A stretch of DNA of 64,000 nucleotides from NCBI GenBank assembly GCA_019054805.1, contig JAHQIY010000033.1, forward strand, positions 372,001 to 436,000, read 5' to 3'. Positions 55,878 through 64,000 of the stretch are shown here, one piece after another. The stretch comes from Brachionus manjavacas (Eukaryota > Rotifera > Eurotatoria > Ploima > Brachionidae). The notes below the pieces were generated by a model that worked only from the letters and a program-made list of their open reading frames with translations, did no database searches and was not told where the DNA came from. A program made the position numbers and the translations under genes. Position 1 is the first letter of the stretch, and each line of letters opens with the position of its first letter.

Positions 55878-58800
55878 TCAGGTATTTTCTGAATTTTGGG
55901 ACTCGATTTTTGAACTGTTTGGCTTGTAAATATTCAGAGATTGAGCTAGATTGTTTGCTTCGTTTATTTTCTCATAAACTTCGGCATCTAATCTTCTTTT
56001 TTTTACGAAATGATTGACTCTATGCTCCAGGCTGAGTGATTTAGGTCGATTAGCAAATTTGATATAATCATGGCTTTGAGATTTTCCCTGTAATAGAGAA
56101 TAAGGCTGTCTAATGGTTCTATGATTACTACCAGCAGTTTTGTCAATAATATTTTGTTCGTCACCGGTCTTTTTATCCAAAATTTGATGTAGAGAGTCTA
56201 CCATTCTTCTTACCACTGTGGCTTGTATTTGAGGTGTTAACCATTGATCTTGTAAATGTTTGATAACTTTTTCTATTTCAATACGGTCATAAACCCAATC
56301 GATATTGTCATATTGGCAGTCGAAGAGAACTAAAGGAGATTCAGATGACATGGAATACTGAGGCTTACATGGACAATGCTCAATATCTAGAAGTTCATCA
56401 ATTATGCTTGGCTCTTCTTTTTTTTGACCAACCAAAAATAAAACTGCCACAATACACCGGATTTGGTGCCATAAAAAACTACTACCTTCAACTATTAATT
56501 CAACTGTTGAATACTCATTAGGTTCTTTGTCTAAAATAATAAGTTTTATGTCATCAATTCGTCTGAAAAAAGTAACCACGCCGTTGGAAACGTCCATTTT
56601 ACAAAAGTTCCTATAATCTTTTTCACCACAAAGTCTTTTGCCAGCGTCCCTCATTAAATCAATGTCCAGGTCGCCTTTGGGAAAATAATACCGATAAACT
56701 CTTTCAATGCAATCAAATCGGGAACTGTACTCGTTGTCAACTGGTGCCCAGCAGATCGCCCGTATATCAGGTGGTAATGCTCCATTTAGTAATTTTATAT
56801 AATTTATTTCATTACTTGTACTTAAATTAAATTTTTAAAATTTTTGTTATTTTTTGTTTTTTTTCTAATTACTCTTGATTTGTGACAGTAGAATTCGGAT
56901 TTACGATGACTCCTGTTCCGGAAGCACAATTCGATCTGAAATCAATGCTAATAACTTGACTGAATGCACTAACACCTAAATCAAAAATTAAATTTATTTT
57001 TCATAAATTTTTTAAAGAAAAATTCAGATATAATTAGAACTTTTTAGATGATAGTTAGTGAATTTTTTTATCTAATAAAGAGTCCTATAACTTTTGAGCT
57101 CAAACTTTAGACTTTTAATCATAACATCTTGATTACTAAATAAAAAAAAATTTTAAATTATTTTTAAAAAAATCTGTTAAGTTTATATTTTCATTAAATT
57201 CATTTTTTTAATTGAAAACAATAATCTCATGAAAAAATTCCAACTCCCATCATTTTGAAAAATTTAGCTATGAATCTATTTCCTCTATCAAAATTATCAG
57301 ATATTTTCATTATTACTCAGGTATCATTTTTAAAAAATCGAATTTCTTATGTTTATTTTTCTAAAAATTTTGCGAAATTAATTAGCATTAAATTACGATA
57401 AAATAAAAAGTAGAGTATGAGCATTTTTAGTTTCTATATATATAATTAATTGGTTTCTATCATATCAGCTTTAATTCTGAATGGAATTTAGAAAAATACA
57501 TCGTAAAATATTAGCACTTTCAATACCTGAATTTCAAAATTTAATAAAAGAGCGGTAATTTAAATTAAAATTGGCCGTAATTAGGCAAAATAAGGTAAAT
57601 GATCAAAATTATATAAGCACAATCAAAGACTATTATTAAAATAGCTTTAAAATATTTTTTTAATTATAAAATTTAATGGATAAACATTTTTTTTTAATTG
57701 ACATAAATAATGATAAGAGTCATCAGCATACTTTTTTTTTAAATTTTTATTCGAAATTTTATTTTCAATCCAAATGAGCAATTGATCGATAAAGATACAC
57801 AATAAATAAATTAAATTTTATCTGCAGGATTATGAATATTGTCCAGCATGATTCGCTTTACAAGAATTATGTATTTAAATAATAATAATAATAATTAAAA
57901 ATCAATTCAAATTTGTGAATAATATTTTTAGTTGTGATCATAAATATTTCAATCTGCCTATAATTAAGTAAATTTTTATTGACTCTTTTACGAAAAAGTA
58001 TTTAGTTTTAAAAATTTAAAATTTAATATATTATTTAAACAATAAGATTTACTGACAGTTTAATTCTATGAAAAATTACTTAAAAAATTTGTGCAATTAA
58101 TTACAAAAGAACATAATAGAATAACAAAAAATTTAGAAATTATTCAAATTTTAAATAATCGAGTTTAGTAATATGAATTAAATTGACTCGATTGCATATT
58201 TAACTTTTTTTTCCGCATAATGATAGCAACCATAGCGGAACTACATCCAGTCTCGCTCCGCAGTTCTCCTGCTGTAGCTTATTATAATTATTATTATTAT
58301 TAAAAATTCTTTAAGTGTTATTTTTGTTTTATCTTATAGTTTATTATTAAAATAATTATAATTTTTTAAATTGCATTAGCTGTTAAAATGATTAATGATG
58401 TGCAAAATATCTGCAAATTGAACTACGCTAGAATAAATTGAATTTTAATTTCTGCTAAATTTGCAGAGTTTAACAGAATTTGAAAAATGAAGAAATTTTT
58501 TGAAATTTGTATGCTCCCACTTTGTTGCATCCAAACAAATTTTTAACTTTTTCTACCATTTTTTCATGTTTTTTTGTTTTCATTATATCAAGGTTAATCA
58601 ACAGGCTAGATTATTCAATTTAAAAAATTATTATTGAAGATTAAAAATAAAAAAGTATTTGTAATTGTTCAAAAAAAGTGAAAGATTGAAATATTTAAAT
58701 TAAATTTTTTGAATTTTTTTTTCAAATTTTGAAAAAATCAAATATTCATTATAAAATTCAGAAAGCCTTAATGCTGCAAATTTCAACATTGATCTTTTCT

Positions 58801-60349
58801 TCTCAAAGCTATCCATCAGTCTTGTATAAAAATATTCAAAGGTTTTCAGAGTATTTTAGAAAAAAATATAATTTAAATTAAAAACTTAAAAGACTTGAGC
58901 CACTCCAAAATTGAATCGTTTTTTAAAGGAATATAGCAAAACAGATATCTTAGAATTAAAAAGACCTATTTCGTACATAAGATCACCAAGTTTCAAATTT
59001 TTTTTAAATTCCGTTCCTGGAAATGTTTTAAAGAAGCTGATGATTCAAGTCATCAAGTCTCGATTTTTTCTTTTTTACTTTGTTACTTTGTCTAGGACTA
59101 TCGAGTCTGCTAATTTAAATCTTTCAAATTTAATACATAAAATCATTGACTTTTTATAAAAATTTTTGAACATTTTCTTAAATAGTCCAAGGTTTATTTG
59201 CAATTGAAATTAACTTTCGAAAATTGCACGCTTGATTTGAAATTTTTGAAAAAACTTTATTTTTTTAAATTTTTTTAAAAATGCCTCATTTTGAACACTT
59301 TTTTAAAAGAGAAATAAAAGAGAAAATAATTTTCTTTTTCAGAATTTTCTCTAGTTTCAGAATTTATATATCTCATTTGGGGACTAGATACAAAAAAACA
59401 AAAAAAAGGTAAAATTTCGGCTTCTTTTGAAAAAATCTCGAGACTAAATTTTTTTTTGGAAGAAAAAGAAATTATTTTCTAGTAGAGAATTTTTTGCCTT
59501 ACAAGATGGTATGTGATTTTTATATCTTTTGTATATGTTTGCAAAAGATATTCTCATCGGACCGAAGCATACTTTTGCCAATTAAAATAATCGTTCAGCC
59601 TCTGTAGCGGAAAAAAATTTTTTTTCTAAGATAGCGTGGACATTTTACTAAATTTTTTTTAAAAAGGCTATTTTTTTAAATAGATTACAATTTTATGAAA
59701 TTTGTAGCAAAATCCTGCAAATATGCTATTTTTGTAGTTATTTAGTACGTAAAAGCTACCGATCTTTATTTTAACTGATAGAATTAGATAAAAATATTTA
59801 AAAACCTTTGTCTGTGCGTCCGCATCTATGATAATTGGAAGTTTCTCTATTTTCAATGAGTTTCGTACGAATTAAGGCATCGAAGAGCAAATTTTCTACA
59901 GTGTTATAGATTCCTTCTTGAAGAATGTATCCCTGATAATTCCATCCAAGATAGGCAAATTTCAGTAAGACATGTCTTCGATTAAATTTTGAATGATCAA
60001 ACTCTCGATTATCACGATTCTTCTTTTTTTTCTTTTTGTTCACATAAAGTGCGCTCATATCAGAAGATTGTGCCACTTTGGAATTCAACTGTGTGGCTTT
60101 ATTCAATAAATTTTTTAATTGAAAACAGTGCTTTTGCAATCTTTCAGCCTCAATCAACAGATCATCATATGAGAGAGCGGTCAAGTCAACCAGTTCACTA
60201 TTCTGGGTACGGTTTACGTGATTTTTTGTCTTTTTCGGCTTATACCGAGGTCTGCTACTTGAATTCGTCGAGCAATTTTGCACTTCCTCTTTTACTAATG
60301 AACTTTGAGATTCTTCACCCTTTTTAGAGGATTCAATTTTGTCTTCCAT
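55878..60349 (-). CDS. PUS3: tRNA pseudouridine synthase 3 (positions 38/39)
   Basis: Exons 60349..59806, 56975..56873 and 56820..55878 join in phase to 529 residues. Intron 1 is 2830 bp; intron 2 is 52 bp. The TruA-type core is clear: HVLLKFAYLGWNYQGYILQE, CGRTDKG with the catalytic Asp at residue 180 ending exon 1, VSAFSQVISIDFRS opening exon 2. In exon 3 come ERVYRYYFPKGDLDI, DYRNFCKMDVSNGV and FLWHQIRCIVAVLFLVGQ. The order and RCI/M motifs are PUS3-like (cytosolic/nuclear enzyme modifying the tRNA anticodon arm). A long, Lys-rich N-terminal extension contains a coiled-coil-like segment (DLLIEAERLQKHCFQLKN), as in human PUS3. The C-terminal tail is basic (FVKKRR). Confidence 0.95.
58220..58310 (+). 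mobile_element. LINE 3' terminus with (ATT)n tail
   Basis: GC-richer block ending CCTGCTGTAGCTTATTA followed by ATT repeats. It contains a short hairpin-capable AGCGGAACT...AGTTCTCCTGCT region. Layout as for other LINE tails. The ORF is not preserved. Confidence 0.45.
58375..58490. repeat. MITE-2, internal part
   Basis: TTAATGATGTGCAAAATATC and TGAATTTTAATTTCTGCTAA align with the interior of the full element at 41879-42066. Both terminal repeats are lost. Confidence 0.45.
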
Positions 60350-60573
60350 TGCTATAATTACAAATATTTATCTCAAAATTTTGATCTAGACTATTTAAAA
60401 AAAATTTTCAAGGCTTTAATATTTCAAAAATTTTAAAATTATTTTTTAAAATCATCCGTTGTTAAACGGAAAGTATTTGATGATAAAAAAAAGACAAAAA
60501 TTTGTTGGGAATAATTAATTTTTGACTAAAATAAAGTAAAAAAGGATTTGTAAAAATTTTTTTCTTAGAAAAT
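60350..60573. other. Spacer between PUS3 and VPS18
   Basis: Tandem minus-strand genes with about 220 bp between the VPS18 stop and the PUS3 start. It must hold both the VPS18 3'UTR and the PUS3 promoter or trans-splice site. Confidence 0.5.
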
Positions 60574-63500
60574 TTAAAGCCAACTGTTGAATACACTCTC
60601 GTAATCAAGCGGATCAATAAATGGTTCGTCAATAGAGCGAAGAATTTTCTCTCCACACCACGGACACTCATTAGCCAAAAGGTCGTCCAATTCGGACTTC
60701 AAAGACCAAATTTCCTCATTGCTATAGCTCTGAATTTGATTAGCTTTGGACTTGGTAAAGTGACTAAGAGCTCCTGAAAGTCCGGTATTAGCAGGAACAG
60801 TTTGAATGTCATGCAACAGCTTTTGTATTTCATCTATTCTTTTCTGCTTCGAAGGAATCAAATACGGAAGGGAGAGTTTGTGCAAACAGTCCGAGTGGAA
60901 TTTGTGCCTGCAGGGAAAAACGTAAAATCGCCTTGTCATCAAGCGATACTTGCATTTGGCACAAGTGTCATTGGTGTTCACACAGCAGCTTTTTTGTCTG
61001 ATTGATTGAATTTCTCGTCGAATAAGCTGAGCACTATTGGCAGCCTGGTCAATGTTTTCTTTCAAGGAGTTAATCTTGTCAGTGTAGGTGGCCAAAGAGG
61101 TCCTGATAGCGTCTTTAAACTGGTCTATGGTGACAAATTCGGGAAAATAAGGCAGCACGTCCTCAATTGCTATGGTCTCATTTAAGTCTTGCAAAAAATT
61201 CATAGCTTTGTTCACATCATTTTCTTTTTCAATGACATGCCGTGCTATTCTCAGCCATAGAATCTTCTTAAGTTCATCAGAGTAAATGTTATCATTAAAA
61301 TCCATTTGGACTGAATTGGCGACATCGCGTGCCAAGTCCACATTTACATTAAGTGCCAAATCAACTGCTTCTTCGTACCATTTCATTCGAGTGTACAAGT
61401 AAACACAAGCTTCATTGAGCCATTTGTTGCTTCTTTCTGTACACAGCCTCGCTATCATCAGTTCATCGAAGAAGATCTCTTTGTCATCTTTGCGACTTCG
61501 CACATATTCCAGAAGCTCTTCAGGATGGTACCTAATGTATAGTATTAGCAAATTATTGTGGACTGCTTGCTCTTCTGACTTCAATTTGTTCACACAGTAT
61601 TCCAAATATCGTATTGCCTCCCCCACCTAAATTATCATCAAAAAAATCTGAGCAAAAAAATTATTTTAATTATCTCTGTACTTGATCTTCATTTAAAGAG
61701 CAACTTGCCAAAGCTGGCAAGAGTTTTGCTGGCTTGAGATCGCCATTTTTGATCCATACATCGACGATCTCTCTGGGCAAGATCTCGAAAAATAATGGCG
61801 AGTACTTGTAAAATGTCTCTCTGTCATTCTTAAAATATTTTGGAACTCAATTATTTTTAGACTTAGATTACATCAGTTCAGTTTACTTCTTTGGCCAAGG
61901 CTTCCAAAGCTTTTCTATAATTTCCCTCTTGAATAAAGTGCAGTATTATCTGAGGATAGTCTTTCATGACTTCGGCAAAGTACACCATGTCACTGGTATT
62001 TCCGTGATTGGCAAATATCCTATAAATCGCTTTTTTGCTCTCTTTCAAACAATCCTAGCAAAGAAAGATTCTAAATTCAACTAATTTGAGCAAAATACAC
62101 TTTTACCTTAACTTTTTTGTAGTCAAGAAATTTGTGAAACTCTTTTTGTAAGCTATCAAATGCATCGAAATGGCGCTCTTGGATTAGATCAGACAATTGA
62201 TTAAGGAAAATTTCTATTATGTATGCAATAACAATGGTGGTTTGAGTGATCTCTTTTTCGACATCTAAAGTGTCCAATTTGTGAGTCAAAAAGGTGCGTA
62301 GGGCATAGAAATTTCCCAATTCCAAATACTTTAAGCAGATTTCCTCGAATGAATGCTGGCTCTGAGCATAGACCACTGCACTTTCGATATATTTCTTATT
62401 GTCGAACAAGTTCTCGGCTTGTTTGGTCAAAACTGTGTTCAAATTGCTTGGATTATCCTTTTAATTTAAAAAAACTAGACATTTATTTTAAAATTTTAAA
62501 ATTTAATATAAACAAAAAAAAATTTTAATAAAAGAAATTTTTGAAATTAAACGAATACTCAACAATAAATAAAATGCCAAAAATTGTTAAGTAGTTTTAG
62601 AATTTTGATTTTTTTTTTAATTTTTTGTTTTGAATTTAGGAAAAAACAATTTGTTTCAGCTCAGGTTCTAATGCCTTCAAATCGTTATCAAACAAAAATT
62701 AACACTGGACGATAAAAAATTTAGAAAATATAGATAACGCATGGATAGACATTTTAAAACAATAAAATTGATTCTGTGAATTACTACTTTTTCTATTATA
62801 TCTAAAATTATTTTCAAATTCCGCATTTATTAGAATCAATTTATCATTTTTTTTTAAAATTTACCTCAAATTTATTTAATAATGTCCCGCCAAAAATTAA
62901 ATTTAGTATTAAATTTACTATCTTTTACTATACCCACTAAGATTAACTCTATGAATAATTTTTTTTAATAATTATTCGACTAAGAAAATTTTTCCTCATG
63001 CTTTTCATTAATTGTTTTATTTTTAACTTATTTTTAATAAAAGATTTTAATCTTAAAAATGGGAGGTATAGACAATGAGATTACTAAAAATTAAAAATCC
63101 TTTTTCCACTTTTAATTCTTAATGAAGTTAATTAATAAATACATTAGTTATTTTAATTTCAACTAATATATCGTTTATTTAAAACATACCCGAACCCCCT
63201 AAAAATTTTAATATAATGACTGAATTAACCACAAGGAACAAAAATAACCAAAAAGAAAATGGCTTTTTAATAGTTATATCTAGTAGAACGGTACTAATTC
63301 ATCTTGAAGCATTAACAATTTTTAAAGTATTTTAAACTTCAATTGCAGATCGCAATTAAAATCAAATTTTTAAATTTCAAAAAATGATTTAGTAATTAAT
63401 AGATTTTTGATTTTTAAAAAGGACCTATCTAATTTTAAAATGATTTTTATTACTCGACAAAATTGCTTGGCAAGCTCAAATTCATTTTTTTTTAAGTAAA

Positions 63501-64000
63501 TCTTCCAGATTTTTCTTGACTCCTTTATTGGAACATATTTAATGATACAACGCGGAGTAAAGCACCCAATATGACTAGAGACTGAATCGCGCCAGACTCC
63601 TTTTATTTTACCACCAATTTCCTTTACATCCAATTTTTGATTCAAGACAATTTCTTGGTTGAGTAAACACAAAACTTTGACTTGGGTCCTGTAAAATACG
63701 GCCAAATGAAATTCGGTTAAACTTATGCCGATAGGACTGTTTTCTCCTAACTCGTCATGTTTGTCTTCTCTTGCATTCGGATAACTAAAAAAATTGCCTT
63801 TTTGTTTTACTTTTTTTTTAGTGTTTTTTTTACTTACTTAATGATTACATGGTTAGATTCGCTGATAAGACGCTTCATTGTTTCATTGTGAAAATTGGCT
63901 GCGGAAAATTTTGCCAAACCGAATGGATCTAGTTCAAAAATAAGCACACCAGCGCCAGCCATCCAAGCAAGAGTTTTTTTCCTAGTTTTGTTGTTATCAC
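60574..64000 (-). CDS. VPS18: VPS18 (HOPS/CORVET core subunit), 3' portion
   Basis: Exons >64000..63838, 63784..63454, 62457..62107, 62054..61887, 61828..61682 and 61626..60574 are all in phase. Introns are 52-58 bp except 62458..63453 (996 bp). Landmarks in order: RKKTLAWMAGAGVLIFELD; the beta-propeller end (SLTEFHLAVFYRTQVKVLCL); the start of the alpha-solenoid (ESRKIWKIYLKKNEFELAKQ, NKKYIESAVVYAQS); the CHCR repeat (AIRYLEYCVNKL, YEEAVDLALNVNVDLARDV, IAIEDVLPYFPEFVTIDQF); a coiled coil; and a C-terminal RING-H2 (CAKCKYRL, FPCRHKFHSDCL, CPWCGE). The final FIDPLDYESVFNSWL matches the human end. VPS18 scaffolds HOPS and CORVET for endosome/lysosome tethering. The N-terminal propeller lies outside the window. 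Confidence 0.95.
62458..63453. other. Long VPS18 intron carrying a repeat
   Basis: An order of magnitude longer than the other introns of the gene. It holds blocks shared with 44.6-45.2 kb (GACAATGAGATTA and ATACCCGAACCCCCTA, the latter in inverse orientation). The boundaries of the inserted repeat are not clear. Confidence 0.55.

Larger units (their letters stand above)
56976..59805. other. PUS3 intron 1 with repeat insertions
   Basis: Far longer than the other introns. It contains a MITE-2 piece (58375-58490) and a LINE 3' end at 58220-58310. A plus-strand 82-codon frame at 58911..59159 is AT-driven and not convincing. Confidence 0.7.

Noticed and set aside
58911-59159. 82-codon plus-strand ORF in PUS3 intron 1
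   Set aside because: Starts near a repeat-laden stretch, AT-driven composition, no motif, no splice context.

Overview
The window is metazoan nuclear DNA. It is very AT-rich, with long A and T runs, microsatellites and decayed retroelements. Most introns are tiny (about 45-82 bp) with GT...AG ends. The split housekeeping genes match animal orthologues (RAD51C, PUS3, VPS18, LEPROT/VPS55, AASDHPPT, MPLKIP). The mix of small introns, rotifer-like rapidly evolving LRR-GPCR-type receptors, MULE/SWIM relics and many non-LTR fragments makes a monogonont rotifer such as Brachionus my best guess. That is inference, not proof. The ORFs I was given often begin at non-ATG codons, so I reset starts to ATG and rebuilt exon junctions by phase.

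Layout. 0-0.4 kb: 5' part of a small secreted protein gene (minus strand, runs off the left edge). 1.1-5.9 kb: broken non-LTR retrotransposons. 7.8-11.5 kb: a 1194-residue BEN-domain nuclear protein packed with Gln/His/Asn/Ala runs (minus). 11.5-25.8 kb: a mostly gene-free tract with GA/CT repeats, one GC-rich G4-forming island, two exon-like plus-strand ORFs, LINE relics and a tRNA-derived SINE-like unit. 25.9-30.3 kb: a four-TM protein, LINE fragments, an MPLKIP-like gene and, convergent to it, a LEPROT/VPS55 gene. 31-35 kb: MITE-like inverted repeats, a SWIM zinc-finger pseudogene and a LINE endonuclease fragment. 34.9-38.7 kb: an unrecognised multi-exon minus-strand gene whose large intron holds a cluster of LINE 3' ends. 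39-42 kb: inverted-repeat elements. 42.9-44.3 kb: RAD51C in seven exons. 44.7-46 kb: a long palindrome, a repeat and a hammerhead-ribozyme-like motif. 46.4-48.7 kb: a single-exon seven-TM receptor with an LRR-like ectodomain. 50-51 kb: AASDHPPT. 51.4-52.4 kb: a dead Tc1 transposase. 53-55 kb: TE relics. 55.9-60.3 kb: PUS3. 60.6-64 kb: the 3' part of VPS18.

No operon or pathway cluster is apparent. The host genes are unrelated housekeeping functions: tRNA pseudouridylation, endolysosomal tethering and trafficking, recombination, and carrier-protein activation. The region from 42.9 kb to the right edge is almost entirely minus-strand. The most unusual items are the hammerhead-like RNA at 45.5 kb, the LEPROT first intron (which only works with a one-nucleotide microexon or non-canonical ends), and the recurring hairpin-plus-short-repeat 3' ends of different LINE families.
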